Positions 10,309 through 17,043 of a DNA stretch of 64,000 nt are shown piece by piece (the stretch's first letter is position 1; each line of letters starts with the position of its first letter). The translations under genes and the position numbers were made by a program. Origin of the DNA: a virus. The notes under the pieces were generated by a model. The model was not told the DNA's origin. It made no database searches and saw nothing but the letters and a program-made list of their open reading frames with translations. The stretch covers positions 20,008 through 84,007 of IMG/VR virus record IMGVR_UViG_3300028608_000011; one strand, given 5' to 3'.

Positions 10309-10664
10309 TTTGTGTCAGCTACAACAAAGAAACTGGCGAGATCGGGGCAGTCGTTACTTACCCTCTTGCCGACTATGAGGAGAGATACCCCGGATGGCTT
10401 TATCTCGGCAACACCGCTTTGGTCAACGCCAATTTCCATTATGTGGTCGATGGCAAGGTAGTCGACAGGCCTGTGCAGCCTATCGAGCTTGAAAACGGGG
10501 TTCTGCGAGGGGTAGCAAAAGGATCGAATATCTCAATCGAAGATCGCACGTACATCGCCGACGGCACCGACATTGAGCTGTCTTTCGGCCATACCGGGCT
10601 GTTCACTATCGTGATCACCCTGTTCCCATTTCAGGAAACACGGGTCTACCACCATGAAACTTGA
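10305..10664 (+). CDS. Tail-associated protein of unknown function
   Basis: A 119-aa protein translated from an ATGA overlap with the J stop. No family recognised. Aromatic and Asp-rich, predicted all-beta (DGKVVDRPVQPIELENG, SIEDRTYIADGTDIEL), without signal peptide or membrane segment. Its position between J and the XkdW-like and fibre genes suggests a tail-tip accessory or fibre-attachment role (inference). Confidence 0.82.
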   Translation: MICVSYNKETGEIGAVVTYPLADYEERYPGWLYLGNTALVNANFHYVVDGKVVDRPVQPIELENGVLRGVAKGSNISIEDRTYIADGTDIELSFGHTGLFTIVITLFPFQETRVYHHET

Positions 10665-10836
10665 GCACAAATGTAACTACGACGAACGACGCGAAAAAGC
10701 GTATCCTTCCGTCACCGAGCAGCTGGACATGCTCTGGCATGGAATGAACAACGGCGAAGCCCCAAAGCTTGAGCCGTTCTACTCAGAGATCAAGGCCATC
10801 AAGGACAAGTTCCCGAAGCCGGCCGAGGAAGAGTGA
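10654..10836 (+). CDS. XkdW-like small tail protein
   Basis: A 60-aa protein with the pattern YPSVTEQLDMLWHGMNNG followed by EPFYSEIKAIKDKFPKP, which matches the small XkdW-type proteins often found next to tail fibre genes (YPS-x-x-x-QLD-x-L-(Y/W)-H-G). The molecular role is not established. It overlaps the preceding gene by 11 bases, and its stop overlaps the next start as TGATG. Confidence 0.85.
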   Translation: MKLEHKCNYDERREKAYPSVTEQLDMLWHGMNNGEAPKLEPFYSEIKAIKDKFPKPAEEE

Positions 10837-11099
10837 TGAAAGGACTTCTCGTTGTACTGGCTGCACTGGCGCTCACAGGATGTGCCTCGAACTGGAAGGA
10901 CTACTCGGACGCCAACCACTGCCAAGCCACCGAGAAGACCACACGCAAAGCCGTGGCCAACAGCTTTTCCACTACCTCATACGCCGGCCCGGTGCCGATG
11001 AACGTGCCTGGCATGGATCTGCGCTACCAGCCTTACCGTCTGTACCACTGCAGCAATGGCCCGATCTGGGGGCCTATCACCACTGACTCAAAGGAATAA
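10836..11099 (+). CDS. Small predicted lipoprotein
   Basis: An 87-aa protein with a classic signal sequence: MKG, a Leu/Val/Ala-rich core, and a lipobox LTGC at residues 15-18, so it is predicted to be an outer- or inner-membrane lipoprotein. Two further cysteines (NHCQ, YHCS) could form a disulphide. ATG at 10836 (TGATG overlap, GAGGAAGAG upstream) is preferred over the GTG one codon earlier. Phage lipoproteins beside fibre genes often block superinfection through the same receptor, but nothing here proves that. Confidence 0.82.
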   Translation: MKGLLVVLAALALTGCASNWKDYSDANHCQATEKTTRKAVANSFSTTSYAGPVPMNVPGMDLRYQPYRLYHCSNGPIWGPITTDSKE

Positions 11100-11102
11100 G
11101 CC

Positions 11103-13370
11103 ATGTGGTACAACGAAGGCACAGTATCGCTCGTGCAAGGCTCGGTAACCGTCATCGGCGTCGGCACTGATTTCGTTTCCAACAGCCGGTCTGCGGACAT
11201 GTTCGTAGGCCCTGATGGGCGTATCTACGAAGTCGTGAACTACACCAACGAGAAGACCCTGGCCATCAAACCGGCCTACCTCGGCCCTTCTATTTCGAAC
11301 AGCCCTGATTTTTTCGTGGTACCTATTCAGGGCTACACGAAGTTGGCCGCAGACCGCCTGCACAAGATCACCTTGAGCATCGGCAACATCGAAGGCGACG
11401 TTGCAGCATCTGCGCAGAACGCCGCAGAGGCTAAGGCCGCGCGCGATGCCGCGGAAGCGTCTGAGGCCGCTGCCAAGATTTCTGAAGACAACGCCAAGGC
11501 TAGCGAGGCCGGTGTGGCGCAGTCCGCCGCATCAGCATTGAGCAGCAAGAACGCGGCTGCCAGCTCCGAATCGGTTGCCTCGACGAAGGCTGCCCAAGCC
11601 GCAGCGTCTCAGGCAGCAGCGCAAGACAGTGAAGAGGCCGCGGCAGCCTCTGCGCTCGCCGCACATAACAGCCAGGTATCCGCAGCCTCTTCTGAGGCGG
11701 TAGCAATCAGTAAAGCTACCATTGCCTCGGACAAGGCGGATATCGCCATCACCAAGGCAAACGAGGCCTCACTCTCGGCGTCTGATGCGCTGGACAGCAA
11801 GAATGCCGCTGCCCAGTCGGAGACCAATGCCAACAATGACGCTATAGCGACATCAGCTGACCGTATTCAGGTTGCCAATGACAAGGCCGTAACTACAGCG
11901 GCGCGTGATGAGGCGGTGGCTGCTGCAGCAACTGTTACCGGATCGGTTATCGACAAAGGCTACATCGACTTGTCCGGGGGCGCTTACCCAGCCAAGCCCG
12001 CTTTCTCAGCCTTCTGGAAAGTCACTGTTGGTGGCACCGTCGGCGGCGAGGAATACGGTATTGGCGACACGCTGGTGTACACCAAGCCACAAGACACCTT
12101 TTACAAGATCGACAACACCGAGAGCGTCAGCTCGGTAGCCGGGTTCAAGGGCGCGGTTACCAAAGCTCAGCTCGGTATTGACCAGATCGACAACACCCCA
12201 GATGCGGCCAAGCCTGTGAGTACACCGCAGGCTACCGCCCTGGCGCTAAAGGTAGCGATCGCTGATATCGTCGATAATCTGGCCAGCACTGCGGTAGATA
12301 AACCTCTATCCGCCAAGCAGGGCAAGGTGCTCTATGACATGGTGCAATCGAACAACACTACGATTGTTCGCTACACCTACTTCGCTACTGCGGGTCAAAC
12401 CACTTTCACCGGCGCGGATGCCAATGGCAAGACGCTGTCTTACGTTCCAGGCATTCCACTTATCGTAACGCTTAACGGCGTTGATCTTGAGATTACCGCG
12501 GATTACCTCGCTACGAGTGGATCGTCTTTGGTGCTGACAGAGGGCGCAGCGCTAGGAGAGCAGCTGACGATTACTACGTTTGGCGCTTTCTCGGTGGTAA
12601 ACCACTATACAATCGCCCAAGAGGATGCCCTGTTTGCCCAGCGTTACTTGAAATCTGAAACAGACGCACTGCTAGCCAACAACTTGAACCTGGTGCCGCA
12701 AGGGTTCATTGAAGGGCTTCAATTGGTATGGAATAGTGGCACAAGTATTAGCGTCAGGGCTGGTAGTGCCTATATCCCATCTATTGGTAAGAGGGTCAGT
12801 TACGCTGGCGGAACTATAGCGCCTATCACAGTTCCCGTTATCAACACTTTCATACACCTGTATATCAATGCGGCGGGCGCCATTGTTCAATCACTTACAG
12901 TGCCTGTGAAATATTACAACACCGCCTGGGCAATGACAGGGGATAACTCTAATCGCTATATAGGCAGTATGCTTATTTCCACCAACGCAGCGGGCGCTTA
13001 TAAGTTCCGGCAGGATCTTACCAGTAACAAGCTGTGGTATATCCAAGCTAACCCTACTTCAGCTCCGTTCCGTGCCATTTCTTCACAAACAACTCCTGCC
13101 ACTGTCAGCCTGTCCTCAGTTGTTCCGGTTACGGGTGTAACAGTTTTGGGTGTTTTCCAAAACGCCGGGGCGCTCGGTAACATTGTGTACTTCACCCCAG
13201 CTGACGCCGGAACTCCCGTGAGCGATACAGGCTGGATGATTTACTTGACGGGAGGGGCAGTGCAAAACGCAGAATGTCCGCTGTCCTCAGCCGGGGCTAT
13301 TAGTATTGGGGGTAACGGAGCGTCATGGTCGGCTAACCTTTATTGCAACGGTTACCAATTCGAACGATAA
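11103..13370 (+). CDS. Side tail fibre protein
   Basis: A 755-aa fibre. Residues 1-100 form an N-terminal attachment domain (GTVSLVQGSVTVIGVGTDF...FFVVPIQGYT). Residues about 100-280 are an Ala/Ser/Glu-rich heptad coiled coil (AAEAKAARDAAEASEAA-like repeats). A linker with an ITKANE...DNTPDAAKPVS fibre repeat follows (about 350-400), then globular C-terminal domains. The last about 220 residues, from GFIEGLQLVW to the stop, are paralogous to the protein at 13846. Codons in the C-terminal third look less GC-rich than the surrounding genes, as often seen for exchanged receptor-binding domains. Shine-Dalgarno GGAATAAG precedes the ATG. Confidence 0.92.
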   Translation: MWYNEGTVSLVQGSVTVIGVGTDFVSNSRSADMFVGPDGRIYEVVNYTNEKTLAIKPAYLGPSISNSPDFFVVPIQGYTKLAADRLHKITLSIGNIEGDVAASAQNAAEAKAARDAAEASEAAAKISEDNAKASEAGVAQSAASALSSKNAAASSESVASTKAAQAAASQAAAQDSEEAAAASALAAHNSQVSAASSEAVAISKATIASDKADIAITKANEASLSASDALDSKNAAAQSETNANNDAIATSADRIQVANDKAVTTAARDEAVAAAATVTGSVIDKGYIDLSGGAYPAKPAFSAFWKVTVGGTVGGEEYGIGDTLVYTKPQDTFYKIDNTESVSSVAGFKGAVTKAQLGIDQIDNTPDAAKPVSTPQATALALKVAIADIVDNLASTAVDKPLSAKQGKVLYDMVQSNNTTIVRYTYFATAGQTTFTGADANGKTLSYVPGIPLIVTLNGVDLEITADYLATSGSSLVLTEGAALGEQLTITTFGAFSVVNHYTIAQEDALFAQRYLKSETDALLANNLNLVPQGFIEGLQLVWNSGTSISVRAGSAYIPSIGKRVSYAGGTIAPITVPVINTFIHLYINAAGAIVQSLTVPVKYYNTAWAMTGDNSNRYIGSMLISTNAAGAYKFRQDLTSNKLWYIQANPTSAPFRAISSQTTPATVSLSSVVPVTGVTVLGVFQNAGALGNIVYFTPADAGTPVSDTGWMIYLTGGAVQNAECPLSSAGAISIGGNGASWSANLYCNGYQFER

Positions 13371-13391
13371 ACAAAACGGAGAGTTACCGAG

Positions 13392-13817
13392 ATGGCTGAC
13401 CAAAATAGCGATGTGAATGAAGCCGCTGAAGCCGCTGCGGAGATTACCAACGGGTACGCTGTTAATCAAAACGGCGGCTGGAGAGCAGTAACCTCTGACA
13501 TGGAGCTGTTTGACGACGAGGTTTTCTACCAAGATGTCCCTCAATGGGCGTATGACAAGCAAGAGGCTGACCGCATAAAAGCGGAAAAGACCGCCGCAGA
13601 AAATTCATGGCGAGACCTTGAGATTGCCGCCATCGCTAATCAGCTGATGGCGATAGAGGAGGCGGAAGCTGCGGAGGAAGCCGGCGAAGAACCTCCGGCG
13701 GATCTACTGCCAGGCACGCGGACTCAGTGGCTGTCGTACCGCACCAAGGTTCGCGCCTGGAAGGAAGGCAATGTAAACTTCCCTGACGAAACCAAACGCC
13801 CAGTACGCCCTGAGTAA
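13392..13817 (+). CDS. Tail fibre assembly-like protein
   Basis: A 141-aa acidic, helix-rich protein (EEAEAAEEAGEEPP). Its C-terminal pattern W-x-x-YR-x-x-VRAW-x-x-GNVNFPDE-x-x-RPVRPE is the hallmark of tail fibre assembly chaperones (Caudo_TAP type), which help the fibre trimer fold. It lies between the two fibre-tip genes, as a fibre chaperone would. Shine-Dalgarno GGAGAG lies upstream. Confidence 0.8.
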   Translation: MADQNSDVNEAAEAAAEITNGYAVNQNGGWRAVTSDMELFDDEVFYQDVPQWAYDKQEADRIKAEKTAAENSWRDLEIAAIANQLMAIEEAEAAEEAGEEPPADLLPGTRTQWLSYRTKVRAWKEGNVNFPDETKRPVRPE

Positions 13818-13845
13818 GGGCGTCACCACCACCAAGGAGTAGGTA

Positions 13846-14601
13846 ATGGGATCAATCGCGCGGGCGCTTGCCAAACTCAGGAACCCCCTTACTGCCTCCA
13901 TGGGTGGGGTCTCCCCTGGCTATATTGAAGGGCTGAATTACCGTTGGACAGCAGCTGAGCAAATCACTATCGATAGCGGTGCGGCTTGGTGCCCTTATAC
14001 CTCTAACCCCCATGTGGTAGTGCTGGCATCACCTCTAGTTTTGAGTGTGCCAGTGGGTACCGCGTTATCTCGCACCAACCTTTGGCTTCACGACGATAAC
14101 GGCGTTCCAACAGTAGTATCTGATGATTTCAGCGTGTTAACGGACAACTATTTTGGAAGTGCTTTCCGCCACCCTACTAATAAAGGGTGGCGCTATATCG
14201 GCTCTCTTATGCGCAACAGCCTTGGAGGCCTTTTTGCCCAGGGGGCAGAGAATGGGGTGCACACCTACTACGCGCATATGGCTCAGGCGCCCTTCGAGGC
14301 GCTTAATACCACGGCACAAACAGCGGCCAGAACCGTAAACCTGAACTCGGTTATTCCAGCTTCTGCCATTTCTGTAATAGCCCAGTTAACCGCTTCTGCA
14401 GCCGTTCTTAGAGTTGCGGCCTCCAGCGCAACCGCTGCGGGTAACACAGTATCTAGCGGCTGGTATGTAGCCCTTGTGTTAAGTGGCGCATCATCCGTAA
14501 TTGACGTGCCTTTAGGCAGAGATCAGGCCATGCAGTACGCTAGCGATGCAGCTACGGGCACGCTAACAATGCGCTGCATCGGCTACCGATACAGGCGGTG
14601 A
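13846..14601 (+). CDS. Second fibre-tip protein, paralogue of the side fibre C-terminus
   Basis: A 251-aa protein, all-beta and rich in Ser, Ala and Val, preceded by a strong AAGGAG. From residue 22 on it aligns with the end of the 755-aa fibre: GYIEGLNYRW/GFIEGLQLVW, SGAAW/AGSAY, WRYIGSLM/NRYIGSML, NLNSVIPASAISVIAQL/SLSSVVPVTGVTVLGVF, and both end in a short basic-aromatic tail (GYRYRR/GYQFER). It lacks the attachment and coiled-coil parts, so it is a free tip domain, an alternative adhesin, or a decoration of the fibre. Confidence 0.85.
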   Translation: MGSIARALAKLRNPLTASMGGVSPGYIEGLNYRWTAAEQITIDSGAAWCPYTSNPHVVVLASPLVLSVPVGTALSRTNLWLHDDNGVPTVVSDDFSVLTDNYFGSAFRHPTNKGWRYIGSLMRNSLGGLFAQGAENGVHTYYAHMAQAPFEALNTTAQTAARTVNLNSVIPASAISVIAQLTASAAVLRVAASSATAAGNTVSSGWYVALVLSGASSVIDVPLGRDQAMQYASDAATGTLTMRCIGYRYRR

Positions 14602-14608
14602 GCAGCTT

Positions 14609-14716
14609 ATGGATCCAACCTCCGACGGATGCCACTCTGCCTTCCTTGTGGGCACAGTGGCAAACGGCTATCCTGCGCGCACACGTTATAAGGAAATAGC
14701 CGCTGATGACTACTGA
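14609..14716 (+). CDS. Possible 35-aa ORF before the holin
   Basis: The only open frame in the 104-base gap between the fibre-tip gene and the holin runs from ATG 14609 to TGA 14714-14716, overlapping the holin start by 11 bases. The Shine-Dalgarno is poor and the product (MDPTSDGCHSAF...) matches nothing known. It may be chance; the gap otherwise holds only the holin leader with AAGGAAAT. Confidence 0.25.
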   Translation: MDPTSDGCHSAFLVGTVANGYPARTRYKEIAADDY

Positions 14717-15101
14717 TCCAGCTTCGAGCACAGGATGGCTGACGGTATCTGCAGTCTACGTGTGGGCAGTTCTAGAGCAGCTGCACCCCGGCTCCGCAAT
14801 GGGGGCTTCGTTCGGTTGCGTATTCTTCATTCTTCTCCCGGATCCTGTCGTTTCTTCCTGGTTCCTAAAACTTATTCGCAAAATCGGACTCACAATCGTG
14901 TCCTGGGGTTTCGGCTACGCTGTCGGGATAGCCTTCTCCAGCAACAGTTCGATGTTGGTGGCAGTCATTGGGGCTGCGGTAGCGTCCGGGGTTCTCGGCG
15001 CCATCAATCTGATGGTCAAGAACGATGGCGATCTTCCGCAGTGGATGTCTTCACTGATTAACGCAATCCTACGGTTAAAGCGAGGCGGCGATGAGCAATG
15101 A
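14706..15101 (+). CDS. Holin-like membrane protein (first)
   Basis: A 131-aa membrane protein with about three hydrophobic segments (around 10-50, 55-80 and 82-105) and a basic, charged C-terminus (LRLKRGGDEQ). The size, topology and position directly before a second holin-like gene, the endolysin and the spanins indicate a role in inner-membrane permeabilisation at lysis. Which of the two membrane proteins is the holin and which the antiholin cannot be told from sequence. Overlaps the next gene. Confidence 0.78.
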   Translation: MTTDPASSTGWLTVSAVYVWAVLEQLHPGSAMGASFGCVFFILLPDPVVSSWFLKLIRKIGLTIVSWGFGYAVGIAFSSNSSMLVAVIGAAVASGVLGAINLMVKNDGDLPQWMSSLINAILRLKRGGDEQ

Positions 15102-15408
15102 TCCTACTTACGGGGAAGTGCTTCTGAGCATTCGCATAGTTCTTCACATGATCACTTTTCTGTCGGTGATCGCTTACACCAGCGAACACCGCACCCGGTG
15201 GTTCTCCAGCTTCCTGGCCTTCCTACTGGCCGGTACTTCTCTGGCCCTGGCCACACAGGGCTACTCCGGGTTCGCGAAGATCGCACCCAACTCCGAAATC
15301 TGGCTGGTGCTGTTCGTAGCAGTGGTCACGGTTCTGGTTGTCGCCAACGGCGGCAACGTCGCAAAAGTCTTGCACAACACCCGGAAGAGACTCCCCTATG
15401 GACGATAA
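15091..15408 (+). CDS. Holin, 3-TM family (Phage_holin_3_7-like)
   Basis: A 105-aa protein with three predicted membrane helices (about 10-28, 36-54, 68-86) separated by short loops and a basic tail (NTRKRLPYGR). The pattern of a TSEHRTRWFSSFLAFLLAG segment in the middle fits the three-TM holins of Gram-negative phages. The start overlaps the preceding holin-like gene (GATGAGCAATGA), and its last 11 bases overlap the endolysin start, so expression is tightly coupled. Confidence 0.83.
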   Translation: MSNDPTYGEVLLSIRIVLHMITFLSVIAYTSEHRTRWFSSFLAFLLAGTSLALATQGYSGFAKIAPNSEIWLVLFVAVVTVLVVANGGNVAKVLHNTRKRLPYGR

Positions 15409-15940
15409 AACGCTGGCGGCTGCGGCAGGCATTCCTTTGGCTCTCGCACAGAAGTGGGTAGAACCGATCAACGAGGCGTTGAAGTACGCTGACATCACTC
15501 TGGCCAGGTCGATCGCTTCGTTCATCGCCCAGACCGGGCATGAAAGCCTGGGCTTCTCGGTGACCAAGGAGATGGGCAGCGACAAATACCTGAGCAAGTA
15601 CGACACCGGCAAGCTGGCTGCCAATCTCGGCAACACGCCAGAAGCCGACGGTGACGGTCAGCTGTACGCCGGCCGCGGCCTGATTCAGGTCACGGGCAAG
15701 CGCAACTACGCCAAGTGTAGCCAGGCACTGTTCGGTGATGACCGCCTGCTACAGCATCCGGAGATCCTCGAGCAGCCAAAGTATGCCGCGCTGTCCGCAG
15801 CCTGGTACTGGAAGCTGAACAACCTGAACCGGCTCTCGAACGACATCATGGCCCAGACCAAGGCGATCAACGGTGGCTACAACGGCATCGAAGACCGCAA
15901 GGAGCGGTTCGCGCGCGCGATGAAGGTGTTGGCCGCGTGA
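15398..15940 (+). CDS. Endolysin, glycoside hydrolase family 19
   Basis: A 180-aa chitinase-like lysozyme that cuts the peptidoglycan glycan chain. The GH19 signature is clear: FIAQTGHES with the catalytic Glu (about residue 50) and the conserved YAGRGLIQVTGKRNY loop (about 88-102), then the AAWYW and INGG segments. No signal peptide or SAR domain, so export depends on the holin. ATG at 15398 was chosen because upstream in-frame codons lie inside the holin gene. The 3' end overlaps the GTG start of the spanin. Confidence 0.95.
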   Translation: MDDKTLAAAAGIPLALAQKWVEPINEALKYADITLARSIASFIAQTGHESLGFSVTKEMGSDKYLSKYDTGKLAANLGNTPEADGDGQLYAGRGLIQVTGKRNYAKCSQALFGDDRLLQHPEILEQPKYAALSAAWYWKLNNLNRLSNDIMAQTKAINGGYNGIEDRKERFARAMKVLAA

Positions 15941-16470
15941 TCGAGATCAAGGCGGTGATCATCGCCGTCGGCGCTGCTCTGGTAATCGGGGCGGGCGCCG
16001 GCGGCTACGCTGCCTGGCAGTACCGGGCAATGAAGGCTGACAACGATCTGCTCGATCTGCGCAACACGTTCGACAGCGCCACCGCCGCGGCCAAAGAGCA
16101 GTCGCTGGGCGTAGAGCGAGAGCTGCAGGCCCAGATCAACCAGGTGAGTCAGAAGGGTCGAGATGAAAACCAGAAGATCGAATCTAACGCTGCTGTGGCT
16201 GCTTCCACTACTGGCAGCCTGCTCGCGGCAGCCGATCAGCGTTTCAGTGCCACCGCCTGTGATCCCGGAGTTGCCCGCCGAGGCGCGGCAGCAACCTCGG
16301 CCGCGTATCTGTATTCCCAGCTGCTTGGAGAATCTCAGCGCCTGGCAGAAGGGTTGGCAAAAGAAGCTGACAGCGCCCGAAGCCGAGGGCAGTCTTGTGA
16401 AGCCGCTTACGACACAGTGAGAAGGGGATTGGATTTGTTGCGGAAGGGGGCGGCTGTAACCGCTGGGTGA
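15937..16470 (+). CDS. Rz: i-spanin, Rz-like
   Basis: A 177-aa inner-membrane spanin subunit. One N-terminal transmembrane segment (about 5-26, Ile/Val/Ala/Gly-rich) is followed by a periplasmic coiled-coil region (about 30-100) and a cysteine-containing distal part. It starts with GTG overlapping the endolysin stop (GTGA). Rz pairs with the outer-membrane lipoprotein Rz1, encoded out of frame inside it, to fuse the two membranes at the last step of lysis. Confidence 0.85.
   Translation: MIEIKAVIIAVGAALVIGAGAGGYAAWQYRAMKADNDLLDLRNTFDSATAAAKEQSLGVERELQAQINQVSQKGRDENQKIESNAAVAASTTGSLLAAADQRFSATACDPGVARRGAAATSAAYLYSQLLGESQRLAEGLAKEADSARSRGQSCEAAYDTVRRGLDLLRKGAAVTAG
16163..16420 (+). CDS. Rz1: o-spanin, Rz1-like lipoprotein nested in Rz
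   Basis: An 85-aa gene wholly embedded in Rz in another frame. The N-terminus is MKTRRSN, a Leu-rich core and the lipobox LLAAC (Cys about 20), followed by a Pro-rich segment (VSVPPPVIPELP), the hallmark of Rz1 proteins. The embedded arrangement is one of the known Rz/Rz1 architectures. A second Cys pair downstream (ICIPSC) is notable and could link subunits. Confidence 0.85.
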   Translation: MKTRRSNLTLLWLLPLLAACSRQPISVSVPPPVIPELPAEARQQPRPRICIPSCLENLSAWQKGWQKKLTAPEAEGSLVKPLTTQ

Positions 16471-16474
16471 TGGG

Positions 16475-16499
16475 GAGGGCAGCGATCGCTGCCCTCTTT
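16475..16499. terminator. Palindromic terminator between convergent blocks
   Basis: A perfect 22-bp palindrome GAGGGCAGCGATCGCTGCCCTC (16475-16496) lies 4 bases after the spanin stop and 7 bases before the end of the first minus-strand gene. It is followed by TTT on the plus strand, and reads as a strong hairpin on both strands. Probably stops late transcription and blocks read-through from both sides. The U-tract is short, so termination efficiency is uncertain. Confidence 0.7.
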
Positions 16500-16503
16500 G
16501 CTG

Positions 16504-16797
16504 CTATGGATGTGTCCACCAGAACTTGCCGAACACCGTGCTGCCATCCAGCAGCCGGTACTCCATGTTGCCCTCGCGCTCCGACAGATGCCGGGTGCGG
16601 AACGCAATGACCACTTTGTCCGACTCGCTCAGCTTGGAAAGCGGAATGCCTTCCTCGTGAACTTTGGTGCCGGCTGGCAGCTTGATGTACATCCAGCTGC
16701 CTACCGGCGCCAGCTTGCCAGGGTCATTCCAGTGGGTGGTCTCATCGACGTGCCCACAGTGCGCGCAGACCGCGCCCTGAATTTTGTTCAGGCTCAT
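16504..16797 (-). CDS. Small zinc-finger-like protein
   Basis: A 97-aa protein of unknown function, the last gene of the minus-strand block. One N-terminal putative metal site, CAHCGHVDETTHW (residues about 11-23: Cys, Cys, His, His). The rest looks beta-rich (GSWMYIKLPAGTKVHEEG). ATG at 16797 follows the preceding stop immediately and has GAGGGC at proper spacing; the ATG 12 bases upstream is less likely. Confidence 0.75.
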   Translation of the reverse strand: MSLNKIQGAVCAHCGHVDETTHWNDPGKLAPVGSWMYIKLPAGTKVHEEGIPLSKLSESDKVVIAFRTRHLSEREGNMEYRLLDGSTVFGKFWWTHP

Positions 16798-16798
16798 T

Positions 16799-17041
16799 TC
16801 AGCCCTCACATTTGACGTGGTAGATGGTTTCGTTCTTGTCCCGGTAGGCCTTGGCCTGCGCTGACAGTTCGTCCTGAATCTCTCTGCGAGTCTTTACCGA
16901 GCCGTCGGCGTTGGTGTTGAAGGGGTTGAGGGTCTGCATGAACTCCTTCGTCCGGGTGCATTTCTTGCCGCACTTTCCGCACGGCGCCGTGGTCTTGTTG
17001 GTCAGCTTGACCACTTCAAAGGTTTGTCGGGTGGTACGCAT
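16799..17041 (-). CDS. Small Cys-rich protein
   Basis: An 80-aa basic protein with an APCGKCGKKCTR cluster (residues about 20-31) and a further C-terminal Cys, suggesting a zinc site. No family recognised. ATG at 17041 is taken (GGAGAG upstream); a GTG two codons earlier overlaps the SbcC stop. It is coupled to sbcC and could be an accessory of the recombination nuclease (inference from position only). Confidence 0.72.
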   Translation of the reverse strand: MRTTRQTFEVVKLTNKTTAPCGKCGKKCTRTKEFMQTLNPFNTNADGSVKTRREIQDELSAQAKAYRDKNETIYHVKCEG

Positions 17042-17043
17042 AC

